Assembly: GCF_001274875.1 (NCBI RefSeq)
Contig: NZ_CP010899.1
Coordinates: forward strand, 868,001 to 932,000
Origin: Spiroplasma kunkelii CR2-3x
GTDB taxonomy: Bacteria; Bacillota_I; Bacilli_A; Mycoplasmatales; Mycoplasmataceae
Length of the DNA: 64,000 nt
Direction of reading: 5' to 3'
Both the position numbers and the translations under genes were made by a program. The notes under the pieces are model-generated. The model ran no database searches, was not told the DNA's origin, and saw nothing but the letters and a program-made list of their open reading frames with translations. Positions within the stretch are counted from its first letter, which is position 1. Every line of letters begins with the position of its first letter. Shown here piece by piece: positions 1 to 10,853 of the stretch.

Positions 1-569
1 TTCTTATTAACACGATAATATTCTTGTACTACTTTAAGTTTTTCAATATTAGGACCTAATCAATAATCTAAAATCACAATATCTTGAGCAACATTTTGAC
101 CACTAGTTTTTAGTGCAGCATATGCTGCACCATTAGAATCATACTTAGCTCCTCAATATGTCATATCAGATGGTTTATAATTTAATGCCGCAAAAGTTGT
201 GGTAAAAATAAAAACAGCAATAAAAAAATTCATTAAAGCTCCTGCGACAATAAAAATTAAGCATTTTCATTTTGCAATATTTTCCATTTTTCGTTCTTCA
301 GGAACTTCTTCCTCTTCACGCCCTTTTGGTGGATCAACTAATTGACTTGCAATATAAACATATCCTCCAAAAGGAAAAATTCGGATTGAATAACGAGTTT
401 CTTTTTTTCCTCAAGAAAAAATTTTGGGACCAAAACCAATTGCAAATTCATAGACATATGCTCCCGCTAATTTCGCAATAATAAAATGTGCAAATTCATG
501 AATTGTAACTAACATTAATAAAATTATAATCCCAATTACAAAACCTAAAACCACCATTCCTGCTGACAT
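1..569 (-). CDS. rseP: Site-2 zinc metalloprotease (RseP/M50), C-terminus beyond window
   Basis: Membrane-embedded M50 protease that cleaves transmembrane segments of regulatory or signal-peptide substrates. The visible N-terminal 189 residues start with a hydrophobic helix carrying the zinc motif HEFAH (about residue 25), followed by the family stretch FGPKIFSW and FPFGGYVYI, and a second membrane helix near residue 115 ([14 protein letters not shown]). The start at 569 has a good AAGGAG site about 12 bases upstream. It is the last visible gene of the minus-strand pyrH-frr-uppS-cdsA-dxr series, a common order in mollicutes. Truncated only by the window edge. Confidence 0.93.
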
Positions 570-607
570 TTATTTCTTAACTCCTTACTTTTTTATTCAA
601 AATAACA

Positions 608-1753
608 TTATTTTTCAGAAAAATAATTAATAATATCTCTTTTAATGATATCATTTAATTCTTTGATTTCACAATAATTAATTAATTTTTGCGGTTTAAT
701 TTGATTCATAAAATATTCAATATAATCAACAATTTGATAAAATTTAATTCTTCCGGATAAGAAAAGCGAACGTAATGTTTCGTTTGCTGCATTAAAAGCA
801 ATGGCTAATGAATTATTTTCATTTAAGCAACGATAGGCTAATTGTAGCGCTTTTCAACGAGATAAATCAGCTTTTTGAAATGTTAAGGTTATTAATTTCT
901 CAAAATTTAATGGTTTTAAGAACGAACTATTTTTTCGAATTGGATAATATAAAAAATAATTTAAAACTTGTAACATTGAAGGTTTTGATAATTGTCCAAT
1001 AATTGAAAAATCGGCATATTGTACGGCTGAATGTAAAATAGCTTGTGGATGTAAAATAACAGTGATTTTTGAAGTTTTAAATAAATGATAAGCTTCTATA
1101 ATTTCAAATCCTTTGTTTACCATTGTTGAAGAATCAATGGTAATATTTTGTCCCATATTTCAAGTTGGATGTTGCAAAGCTTGTTGCTCATCAATTGTTT
1201 TTAAATCAGCTAATGTTTTATTAGCAAACATCCCCCCTGAAGCTGTTAAAATAATTTCTGAACACGGGTTGGTTTGGTCTAAACATTGAAAAATAGCACA
1301 ATGCTCAGAATCAATTGGATATAATTTATTATTATTTTTTGCTAATAAATTGTTAATTAAATCCCCTGCTACTACTAATGATTCTTTATTTGCTAATAAT
1401 AACGTACGGTTTTTATCATATAAAGTTTGTAATGTTGGGTATAATCCTACAAAACCACTAATTGCATTTAAAACCAAAGCTGTCGGAAAAGCAGCTAACA
1501 TTACATTAATTCCTGCTTCTTTAGTTACAAAAGTTATATTTGGATATTGCGCTGTTAAAATAGCTTGTTGTGTTTCATCACCAAGATGAACAATCCTAAT
1601 TGTGCTATGTTTCTCTAAAATCTTAATTAGAACTGAAATATTATGATAAATACTAACAGCTGTAATTTGAAAATCATTTGGATTTGATTCAATAATTTGT
1701 AACGCTTGTTGACCAATATTTCCAGACGCACCAAAAACAATAATATTTCGCAT
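608..1753 (-). CDS. dxr: 1-deoxy-D-xylulose 5-phosphate reductoisomerase
   Basis: Second enzyme of the MEP isoprenoid pathway: converts DXP to MEP using NADPH and a divalent metal. 381 residues, normal length. NADPH fold at the start (GASGNIGQQAL), then NKESLVVAGD, the metal/substrate segment PIDSEHCAIFQCL, ASGGMF, and MGQNITIDSSTMVNKG. One in-frame TGA at 1160-1162 encodes the Trp before NMGQ, so the gene is intact under genetic code 4. It starts 6 bases after the cdsA stop and has no strong ribosome site of its own, which suggests translational coupling. With uppS and cdsA it makes a lipid-carrier and envelope lipid operon. Confidence 0.96.
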
Positions 1754-1759
1754 TATAAA

Positions 1760-2851
1760 TTATCGTTGTAACACTATATTTGAAATAATAAACATTAGAA
1801 AAAAGACTAATGAAAATGAATCCAAACGATCTAAAATACCACCATGGCCAGGCAATAAATTACTAAAATCTTTAATATTATAACGACGTTTAATTCATGA
1901 AAATGATAAATCGCCTAATTGTGACAAAATGCTTAATACAAACGCTAACAGAAAATAAATGACATAACGCATTACATTTTGATCATTATCATTTGAGAAA
2001 AAGTTAAAAACCCAATGGTTACTAGTTGCAAAATGAAACATTAAAATAGCATAAGTAATTGCAATTACTGCTGCTAAGATTATTCCCGTTACAGCACCTT
2101 CTCATGTTTTGTTTGGAGATATTGTTGGCGCTAATTTATGTTTTCCATAAGTAACACCGCCAACAAACGCAAAAGTATCAGTTAAAATAATAATTAATGC
2201 TAATCATACCACACTACTTCAACCATAAGCAGGATTTAACATAAATTTATTCATTGCTTTTAAAGCAAAAGTTAAATACAAGGTAAAAATTAAAATTAAT
2301 GTCATTTTACTAAAAGTAATTTCTTTTGAACTAAATACTAAACAATAATATCCTAAAATCGCACATAAATAAATAACAAAAATAATTCAGGGTTTTAATC
2401 AATTTCAATTTAATAATGTATAAAATGGGTAATTAATTGAACCGATTCCACCATATTCTGTTGCGATTGATTCAGCTGGAAACAAAAATAAAAAAATTAT
2501 TAATAAATATGTAATGACTTGAGTATAAATTGGTCACTTTGTTTCTCCAACTAACCGCAAAATTTCATAGTTAACTAAACCTAAAATAACAGCATTAATG
2601 CCAATAAAAACATAATTAGCAATTTCAATATGTGGAACATTACCATGTCATTCTGTTGCAATTGCCCCTGTGAATAAATATAAACCTAAAAAGACTAATA
2701 ACAAATAAAATGTAATATGACGAGCAACATATTTTTTTTGAAACATATCTTTATGTTCTTTACTTTTTGACGCTTTATTTGTTAAATTATAATCTCCTGT
2801 TGATTTTTCATTTTCATTAACATGAACATTATCTTCCTGATTGTTTATCAC
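1760..2851 (-). CDS. cdsA: Phosphatidate cytidylyltransferase
   Basis: Makes CDP-diacylglycerol from phosphatidic acid and CTP, the precursor of phosphatidylglycerol and cardiolipin; polytopic membrane enzyme with about eight helices. The family signature is near the C-terminus: S-x3-KR, then KD and PGHGG followed by DRLDS. The start is uncertain. GTG at 2851 lies about 7 bases after a GGGGGA box at 2858-2863 and is preferred; TTG at 2866 or 2857 would extend it. It overlaps the end of uppS. The roughly 50-residue hydrophilic N-terminus before the first helix is longer than in typical CdsA. Several TGA codons read as Trp. Confidence 0.93.
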
Positions 2852-3536
2852 TTTCAATTCCCCCAAATCTTCTATTTCTATTATTATAATCTAATATTGC
2901 TTCAGTTAAAGCATTTTCATCAAATTCTGGTCAAAATGCTTTGGTAAAATATAATTCGGCATAACGATTTTGTAATAATAAAAAATTACTTAACCTTTGT
3001 TCACCACCACATCGAATCATTAAATCAATATCTGATAAATCTGCGGTATATAAATGTTGAAATAATGTCTGTTCATCAATAGTTGTTAATTTTTCACTTA
3101 TCATTTGATTAATTGCTGTTAATAATTCTTCAATGGCTCCATAGTCAAAAGCAAATGTTAAAACCATTCCATTATTATCTTTTGTCCGTAAAATAGCATT
3201 ATCAATTGCTGCTAATGTTTTAAGTGGCATTTTTGTACGCCGACCAATATGATTTAAAACAATATTTTCATTCTTAAAATTATTAACTTGTTTATTATTT
3301 AATAATCGCTCTGGCATCGCCATTAAATATGCAACTTCTTGCGCACTTCGTTTTCAATTTTCAGTTGAAAAACAATAAATCGTTAAATATTTAACACCAA
3401 GAGCATTTGCTTTTAATGCGACATCTTTAATCCGTTTTGCTCCTTCTTCATGGCCAGCTGTTCGTTCTAAACCTTGCTTAGTTGCTCAACGACCATTACC
3501 ATCTAAAATAATTGCAATATGTTGTGGTATTTTCAT
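2829..3536 (-). CDS. uppS: Isoprenyl (undecaprenyl) diphosphate synthase
   Basis: Cis-prenyltransferase that condenses isopentenyl diphosphate into a long polyprenyl carrier. 235 residues. Opens with the FPP-binding motif ILDGNGRWA (residues 9-17). Later motifs are FSTENWKRS, FAFDYGA and LSDIDLMIRCGGEQRLSNFLL, the last matching the family's DLxIRTSGExRxSNFL box with Thr-Ser replaced by Cys-Gly. A TGA at 2931 is Trp. It sits between frr and cdsA and its 3' end overlaps cdsA. Spiroplasma has no wall, so the product presumably serves glycan or other lipid-carrier needs; that use is inference. Confidence 0.95.
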
Positions 3537-3597
3537 GCCTTATGTCCTTCTTCCCCATTTTGTTAATTATACCAAGAGTTATAAAAAAATGAAAGTT

Positions 3598-4146
3598 TTA
3601 AACTTCCATTAGTTCTTTTTCTTTTAGAGTTGCTTTTTCATCAATTTTTTTAATAAATTGATCCGTTAATTTTTGAACTTCCCCTTCATAATATTTTTTA
3701 TCATCTTCAGTTAATTCAGAATCTTTTTTAAGGTGTTCATTACTATCTCGTCGTTCATTCCGAATTGCTACTTTAAACTGTTCACTAGCTTTTCACATTT
3801 CCTTAACCAACATTTTACGACGTTCTTCAGTTAGCGAAGGAATATTTAACCGAATTAAATCTGCTTCTGAATTTGGTGTTAAACCTAAATCTGTTTTATT
3901 AATTGCTGTTACAATTAAATTAATAATTGAACGATCATATGGTTTAATAACTAATTGTCGTGCTTCTGGCACCATTATATTAGCCAATTGTTGAATTGGT
4001 GTTAGTGTTCCATAATAATCAATCATAATATGTGATAACATATTTGGATTGGCACGACCAGTACGAATTTTAATTAATTCATTTTCAAATGAAACGATTA
4101 TTTTTTCCATTTTTTCTTTTGTTTGATTAATAACTTCTTGCGACAT
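3598..4146 (-). CDS. frr: Ribosome recycling factor
   Basis: Releases ribosomes from mRNA after termination, together with EF-G. 182 residues, normal length, with the characteristic N-terminal helix (MSQEVINQTKEKMEKII), the conserved IRTGRANP segment and a long C-terminal helical domain containing RRDSNEHLKK and the final KEKELMEV. One TGA near 3793 is the Trp in KEMWKA. The start at 4146 abuts the pyrH stop with no gap, consistent with coupled translation. Confidence 0.97.
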
Positions 4147-4872
4147 TTATTTTTTCCCTCCTGTAACAATTGTTGAACGTGCATTACCATGTGCTGCCTT
4201 ATAAATATTATCTGGTTCATTAATATCAAAAACAACAATTTTAACATCATCTTCCATTGCTAAACTAGATGCTGTTAAATCCATTACTTTTAATTGTTTT
4301 TTTTGCAATTCATTTAAACTAATATTATCAAAGCGAACTGCATCAGCATTATGGCGCGGATCTTTATCATAAATACCATCAACCCCATTTTTTGCCATTA
4401 ACATAACATCTGCATCAATTTCAATTGCTCTAATTGTTGCTGCTGTATCAGTTGTAAACTTTGGTTGGCCAGTTCCTCCAGCAATAATAACAATTGCTCT
4501 TTTTTCTAAAGCAGCTTTTGCTTTTTTAAACAAATATGGTGAAGCAACTTCCGGAACTTGAATTTTTGAGGTTACAACAACATTCTGACTACCTTCATTT
4601 TTTAATACAGCCTCTAATGCTAAAGCATTCATTACTGTTGCTAACATCCCCATATAATCTGCACTAATTGGATTCATTTTAATTGTGTCAGCACGATTAC
4701 CGCGTCAAATATTACCACCACCAACAACAATAGCAATTTGTAATCCTTCTTTTTGTAATTTAACAATTTGTTTTGCAATATCATAAATTTTTTTTGCATC
4801 ATATAAATCATCAGAATTCCCTAATGCTTCACCAGATAATTTTAGTAAAACTCGCTTATATTGTAATGCCAT
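4147..4872 (-). CDS. pyrH: UMP kinase
   Basis: Phosphorylates UMP to UDP; hexameric amino-acid-kinase-fold enzyme of pyrimidine metabolism. 241 residues. Visible motifs are YKRVLLKLSGEALG at the start, IVVGGGNIWRG, the uridylate-kinase segment MNPISADYMGMLATVMNALAL, IIAGGTGQP with FTTDTAA, and the C-terminal VTGGKK. Start chosen at 4872 behind AGAGGAAAG. First gene of the operon seen here; pyrH-frr is a widely conserved pair. In many relatives rpsB-tsf lie upstream, but here a decayed gene occupies that place. Confidence 0.97.
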
Positions 4873-4989
4873 TATAACTTTCCTCTTTTTTTCTATTTTA
4901 TTCTAATATATTATAAATTGTTTTAACAAATAATCAAAATAAAATTACAAATTAGTAAAGAAATTTACTTTATCAAAAACTACTTAATA

Positions 4990-6136
4990 TTAACTTAAAC
5001 TTGGCAAATAAAATGTTAAAAACTCATGTCAAAATTCTCATGCTTTTGTTTTTAAAGCATCGTTTTTAAAGCATCACTTGTTAAAAGTCAATATACAAAT
5101 CCCTCCGTAAAAAATTCAAAATTATCTCTAAATGAAAATTTAATAAGATGAAAAAATGGAAAAATCTTTTCTTTTGTTAAACTTTGTTGCTGGTGAAAGT
5201 TATTAATTTTTTTAATAAAAATGTTTTTAATTGTTCAATCACATTAATTTTATAATCTAAGCAGCAAATGTTCAAGTTCATGACATAGATTGTAAAAAAT
5301 ACACTTTGTTGTGAAATTCCACCTTCAATCCAATTTTGCTTTCATATCTCTTCATAGTTACAATTTATTGCATCATATGCAATTGCAATTTACCGGTTGT
5401 TTAAATTTGCATAACCCTTTGTTTATAAAAATTGTCCGTCTTTAATAATAACAGAACTTAAAACTTTATTAATTTCTTGTTTTGTTAAAAGAAAAACACA
5501 AATATTATAAAATAATGTAATAATTTCTTTTAATTTATTTTGATAAATTGAATAATAATGATTGATAAATTGTTGTCAAGAATGTAGAACTGGTTTATCT
5601 AAAAAAGACAATAATTCATCATAAGAAATAAATGCTTTTTGATCATAAGAATGGTAAATTAGTATAATTAACTGGACTTAAAAAAGCATTTGTTAAATTT
5701 TGTTCAAGTTTTGTTGCAATATTATTATTAATTCACATTCCTCGGTAACCTCGATTTTGTACTCAAGTTTTATTTGGGGCATATTGTCGATTTAAATCAA
5801 TTTGATTAGCAATTGATTTATCAATATTATAATAAAGAATCACTGATCCTCGATAAAACGAAAAATCACTTGAAACAATTGTTGCTGAATAAGAACTAAT
5901 GTTATTTTTAATTTTTATTTTATTAATATTTAAATTAGGAAATTGTTGTTTTAATTTTTCTTTAATCTGTATTTTTTGGGAATATATAGGCCATTAGTTT
6001 TAAGAGTTTTTAAATTGTGGTAAGTAACAATTGTCCCTAACTCAAGTGGTCTTGGATTTAAATAACCAAGATATCAGACATACAGAACAAAACTGACAAA
6101 AACCGTTACCATTAAAACTAATGTTGAATTAACCAT
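4990..6136 (-). pseudogene. Decayed single-TM hypothetical protein gene
   Basis: Remains of a roughly 380-residue protein. The start at 6136 (MVNSTLVLMVTVFVSFVLYVW) gives one N-terminal transmembrane helix. Recognisable extracellular-looking stretches follow in different frames (FSFYRGSVILYYNID; NRGYRGMWINNNIA; NYEEIWKQNWIEGG; EGFVYWLL). Lesions: a frameshift near 5965-5975, an in-frame TAA near 5387-5395, and a 14-bp exact tandem duplication at 5048-5075 that shifts the last 20 codons. I do not recognise the family. It fills the pyrH-ffh gap on the operon strand. Confidence 0.75.
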
Positions 6137-6273
6137 TCACCATTTTTTGCTATTTTTTTCATATGTTTTTTCTTTTCTAAAACTTTTAATAATTTATAAT
6201 GTTTAATCTTGGATAGTCATTTTATTATTTAGAAATAATTTTGTTAAAACAACATTATTTTCTATCACAAAAT

Positions 6274-6298
6274 AAAAACTGTTTAAAAAACAGTTTTC
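6274..6298 (-). terminator. Rho-independent terminator after ffh
   Basis: Stem AAAACTGTT/AACAGTTTT with an A/T loop, followed on the minus strand by a T-rich run. It lies about 10 bases past the ffh stop and should end the rny-ffh transcript. Confidence 0.85.
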
Positions 6299-6307
6299 TT
6301 AAATAGA

Positions 6308-7666
6308 TTAATTAAAACCCATTCCGCTTAGACCACCCATCCCAGGAATATTTGGCATACGCCCTGATTTAATTTGACGAGCAATTTCATCAACTTGTTT
6401 TTTTGTTTTTTCAAATTGATTAATTAGCTCATTATATTCTTTTTCAGTTCGTCCTGAGCCTTTTAAAATCCGATTTTTTCGTGATAAATGTTTTAATAAT
6501 CGTGGTTCACGACGTTCTTTCACTGTCATTGATGATAATAATACTTCGGTTACTTTTAATTTTCGTTCAGCATCATCAATTTTTTCATCACTTAATTTTG
6601 GCATTCCAGGTAATAATTTCATAATTCCGCCTATTTTACCCATTTTTGAAATTTGGCGCATTTGGTTTAATAAATCTTGCAAATCAAACTGTCCCATCAT
6701 CATTCGATTCATTGTTTTTTTGATATCACGTTCATCTAATACATCTTTTGCTTTTTCAACTAAGGTTTGAACATCTCCCATTCCTAAAATTCGATCAGCC
6801 ATTCGGTCAGGATAAAAGATTTGTAAATTACTCATTCCTTCTCCAGTTCCAATAAAAGTAATTGGTAATTTTGTTAAATGTGTAATTGACAAAGCAGCCC
6901 CACCACGAGCATCACCATCTAGTTTTGTAACAACTACTCCTGTTAATTTTAATAACTGATTAAATTCAGTAGCAACATTAATAATGTCTTGCCCTGTCAT
7001 CCCATCAACAACAAGAAGAATTTCATCCGGGGTAATATTATTTTTAATTTCTTTTAATTCGTGCATTAACTCAGAATCAATATGTAAACGTCCAGCTGTA
7101 TCAATTAAAATAACATCATTTTTATTATCTTTTGCATAAATAATTGCTTGTTGCGAAGTCGTTACTGGATTTTGTGTTCCGCGCTCAAAAACTTCAATAT
7201 TTAAATTTTTTCCAATTGTTTTTAATTGTTTAATCGCTGCTGGTCGATAAATATCACAAGCAACTAATAATGGTTTTTTGTAATATTTCTTTTCAACTAA
7301 CTTAGCAATTTTCCCCGTTGTGGTTGTTTTACCACTTCCTTGTAAACCAACCATCATTACAATTGTTGGTTTTGAAGTAAATGATAATTCTTTAACTGTT
7401 TTTCCAAATATATTAACTAATTCTTCATGCACAATTTTAACCATCATTTGTGATGCATTTAATCCATCAAGAATATATTCACCTCGTGCTTTTGTTTCAA
7501 CAGCTTTAATAAAATCTTTAACTACTTCATTATTAACATCAGCCTCCAATAATGCTAATCAAATTTCACGCATTATTTCAGCAATAGCATCAGTCGTTAA
7601 GGTTGATTTTTTCATATTTTTTTCAATTGATTTTTTCAATCGATTCGCTAAAAAATCTCCAATCAT
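6308..7666 (-). CDS. ffh: Signal recognition particle GTPase Ffh
   Basis: Protein subunit of SRP: binds signal peptides and 4.5S RNA and docks with FtsY. 452 residues. N domain (MIGDFLANRLKKSIEK), then the G domain with P-loop GLQGSGKTTTTGK, DTAGR and TKLDGDARGGA, then the methionine-rich M domain (MNRMMMGQFDLQDLLNQM; SRKNRILKGSGR) and a Gly/Met tail PNIPGMGGLSGMGFN. Start at 7666 is preceded by AAAGGAG. It follows rny by 83 bases on the same strand and ends at a clear hairpin terminator. TGA is Trp in MREIWLALLEAD. Confidence 0.98.
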
Positions 7667-7749
7667 ATTTTTTCTCCTTTAATAACAAATACACTCTTAT
7701 TAATTAATTATACTAAAATTAACATAAAAAAGAATAAAATTTTTTTTCT

Positions 7750-9279
7750 TTAAATAACAGTTTCAGTAACCCGTAATTCACGGATAACTGTAATAACAAT
7801 ATCACCAGGAATTGCCTTTGCTTGTTTAATTTTTTCCTTAATATTAAGCGCAATTTTATGAGTACGAGCATCATCATTAATAATTGGATTAACAATAATT
7901 CGAATTTGTCGTCCTGCTTGTAAAACATAAGCTGATTGGACACCATGGACTTTTTGGCAAATTTTTTCTAACTCATTCATTCGAGCAATATAATTTTCAA
8001 CATTATTATTACGACTGCCTGGACGAGCAGCTGACAACGTATCAGCTGCTGATACTAAAACAGAATAAGGATTAGTTACTGGTACTTCGCCATGATGCGA
8101 AGCAATTGCATTAATAATAATTGGATGTTCATTACATTTTGTTGCAATTTGAACACCTAAAGTAACATGACTTCCTTCATTTTCAAAATCAACTGCTTTT
8201 CCAATATCATGTAATAACCCAGCACGCATTGCAATTGCAGGGTCTAACCCCAGTTCACTTGCCATTATTGCTGCTAATTTTGCTACTTCGACAGAATGTA
8301 ATAAGACATTTTGACCATAACTAGTTCGATATTTTAAAATTCCTAAGTGACGAATTAATTCAATATCTAAATTATCAATTGCTAATTCAGCCGCAATTTC
8401 TTTTCCTGCTTCAAGAATTGTCATTTCGATTTCTTCTTGTTCTAATTTTATTGTTTCTTCAATTCGCGTTGGTTGAATTCGACCATCAAGTAATAATTTT
8501 TCTAAAGTTTTTTTTGCAATTTCCCGACGAATTGGGTTAAAAGATGAAATTTGTACAACATTAGGTGTATCATCAATAATTAAATCAACCCCTGCTGCTA
8601 TTTCAAATGTGCGAATATTACGTCCATCTTTCCCAATAATTCGTCCTTTCATATTATCATCTTCTAAATAAATTGAAGTTGTTGTTTTTTCTGCCACAAC
8701 TTTTACTGCATAACGTTCAATTGCAGTAGTAATAATGTTAATGGCTGTTTGTTTGGCATTAATTTTTGCAGTATTTTCAGCATTTCGTAAAAATTCACCA
8801 ATTTCCTTTTGATACCGATCACTTATTTCTTTAAAAAGAACATCTTTTGCTTCTTCAAGTGAATATCCGGCAACTTTTTCAAGTTGATGAAGATTTCGTT
8901 CTACCATTTCTTGATAATAGTTAATCTTTCCTTGCAATTCTTCTTTCTTACGAAACACTTCTTGCTCTTTGCCATTTAATACTTCTTCTCTCTCAACAAT
9001 TAAACGTTCTCTATCTACTAAAAATTTTTCGGTTGCTAAAAATTCTTCACGTTTGCGAGTTAATTCATCTTTCATTTCTTGTCTAATTTGTGCTGCTTCA
9101 ACACGTCCATCTGCTTTAGCAGCATTAATAATTTTTTTTGCTTTATCTTTTGCTTGTTTAATTTTTAATTTTGTTTTTTTGATTAATTTAAATCTTAAAT
9201 ATTTTTCAAATAAATATCCAAGAAAGTAACAACATATTGCAACAGCAATAAGGATAATTACTCATATGTGTGTTTGCAT
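7750..9279 (-). CDS. rny: Ribonuclease Y
   Basis: Membrane-anchored endoribonuclease that initiates mRNA decay in Firmicutes and mollicutes. 509 residues, normal length: one N-terminal membrane helix (MQTHIWVIILIAVAICCYFLGYLF), a long charged coiled coil to about residue 190, a KH domain with GxxG (GRIIGKDGRNIRTFE), then an HD domain (HSVEVAK...AGLLHDIGKAVDF). The start at 9279 has AAAGGAG 8 bases upstream. Genomic order is rny then ffh. The promoter carries a perfect palindrome at 9347-9362. Confidence 0.97.
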
Positions 9280-9346
9280 AATTATTTCTCCTTTACTTAA
9301 AAGATTAAGTAAGAAGTATTAATTTAAATATATAAGTGGAATACTA

Positions 9347-9376
9347 GCAATGAAATCATTGCCACATATTATTATA
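9347..9376 (-). promoter_or_regulatory. rny promoter -10 with overlapping palindrome
   Basis: On the minus strand a perfect TATAAT (9376 down to 9371) is followed at the expected start point by the palindrome GCAATGA-TT-TCATTGC (9347-9362). A symmetric 16-base site just downstream of a -10 box is a typical operator position. No convincing -35 box is visible. The cognate regulator is unknown. Confidence 0.5.
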
Positions 9377-9516
9377 CTCTTTTTTAGAAAAAAATTCGCA
9401 GAAGATTTCAATTTTATACGAATATTTTTTCATTTTAACCCTATATTTTAATATTTTTTTATTATTTTTATTAACTTTTAATCAAATTTTAATCAATTTC
9501 AACATCATATTTCTTT

Positions 9517-10058
9517 TTAATTTCTATTAGAAAAAAAATCATTTAATATTTTTCAATTATATTTTTGCTTTTCTTCTTGTGTTGATAATAAAAAATTTAC
9601 TAATCAACTAATAACATTAGGTTCTTTTACATAATCATAATTGTATCAAGCATACTTGGAATTGATAATTGAATAAGCAAGCTCTTTTTTATTTTCTCAA
9701 GATTCATCTTATTTACCCTTTGCTTTTACTAAATATGTAATTAAATAATCACTTGGTAAAATATTATAATACATCTCTTTATTTAAAAAAACTTGCTTAA
9801 ACTTATTCCATCTTTTAAAAAATTTCAGAATCACTTTTTAAACGAAAAATATGTTTCAAAGGCATGCGTAAATTGATGTGCTATTACATGTGCTATTACT
9901 TTCAAAATTTTCAATAATTGCTTGAAAATCTTGAAAAAATTCATTTTAAAAATTACTTGTTGATAATTTATCTTCTTTTTCATAAGAACTTATGGCAACA
10001 AGTTTTGGCATCATAGTAACAAAACTTGTAACAGTTAATAAACTTAAATTTTTTTCAT
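9517..10058 (-). pseudogene. Decayed secreted protein, possible zincin metalloprotease
   Basis: Starts at 10058 behind GAAAGGA with a spiroplasma-type signal peptide (MKKNLSLLTVTSFVTMMPKL). Fragments in other frames include IAHQFTHAFETYFSF, which resembles the HExxH zinc helix of secreted metalloproteases with Glu replaced by Gln, and YAWYNYDYVKEPNVISWLVNF. Lesions: an in-frame TAA after STSNF, at least two frameshifts, and a 12-bp tandem duplication (9876-9899) immediately before the H-x3-H motif. The metalloprotease reading is inference from one motif. Confidence 0.6.
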
Positions 10059-10247
10059 TCTATTTGTGTCCTTTCTTTTTTTTATTTATTATTCTTTAGA
10101 AGCCATACTACGGTTGTTTGATATTAAATGATTAATAACCTAACCCTTTTCATTTGAATTTAGTAATTTTATTATACATAAATATTAAATATATATTATT
10201 ACTTATTTAATATTTTTTGTTGCATTTGCAATTACAATTTACAAATG

Positions 10248-10285
10248 AAAAAATGTTTTTTCTTTTTAAAAAAAAACATTTTTTT
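10248..10285 (-). terminator. Terminator hairpin after ferritin gene
   Basis: A 13-bp stem AAAAAATGTTTTT/AAAAACATTTTTT directly abuts the ferritin stop codon; T-rich on the minus strand. All A/T apart from one G-C pair per arm, so of moderate strength. Confidence 0.6.
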
Positions 10286-10808
10286 ATGCATGGGGACTAA
10301 AAGGGTCAATAACTATTAAAGTATCTGGTTCTTCTTTTTTTCCCATTTTTCGATCAATTTTATAATAACTATTATTTGACATTTTAATTCATTCAATAAT
10401 ATCTTTTACTTCAGATAATTCTTCATAAAAGTCAATAATAAATCAATCATAAAATTTATAAGTAACTAAATCACCAACTGCATTCGCATGCTGTGCTAAT
10501 TTATTTGTTAATTCAGCAAAATATGCTCGCTTTGTTTGATAGGTTTCCATTAATTCAATAATATTTTTAATATCTTTATATTCTTCAGCAATATTTTTAA
10601 TTTTATAATGTCCATCGCGGTCTAAAACAAAATTCATAATTCGACGTTGATGTAAAACTTCATCTTGTGCTTGAACTTGGAAATAATGGCTAAAACCAGG
10701 AAACTCTAACTTATCAGCGGCTGAACTTAAATTATAGCAAAAAAATTGCATTTTGATGTGTTCATGAATATAATGTTCTAAATCTTTTTCAATATCGTTT
10801 GTTAACAT
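10284..10808 (-). CDS. Ferritin-like iron storage protein
   Basis: Non-haem ferritin family: four-helix bundle that oxidises and stores iron in the cytoplasm. 174 residues. The first helix pair carries YNLSSAADKLEFPGFSHYF, then the diiron motif DEVLH with Glu50 and His53 at the canonical spacing. The third helix has ELMETYQTKRAYFAEL, containing the equivalent of Glu94. In my alignment the first-helix ligand, usually Glu seven residues before the conserved Tyr, is Ile18, with Glu16 nearby, so ferroxidase chemistry may be altered. Start at 10808 behind GAAAGAGAG. Monocistronic, with its own terminator. Confidence 0.87.
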
Positions 10809-10853
10809 ATTTTTTCTCTCTTTCTATTCTTATTGTACACTCTTAAAAGTTAA

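Noticed and set aside
1350-1589. Plus-strand frame antisense to dxr
   Set aside because: Fully inside the coding sequence of an intact conserved enzyme and without motifs; antisense shadow.
3598-4677. Apparent truncation of frr, hsdM, uppS and other genes
   Set aside because: Breaks are all at TGA, which is Trp in Spiroplasma; reading through restores full-length conserved proteins.
7320-7682. 120-codon plus-strand frame antisense to ffh
   Set aside because: Arises from the codon structure of ffh on the opposite strand; no ribosome site or recognisable domain.
7719-7946. 75-codon minus-strand frame inside rny
   Set aside because: Shadow of rny in another frame; Leu/Lys-rich composition follows from A/T bias and no independent ribosome site is needed to explain it.
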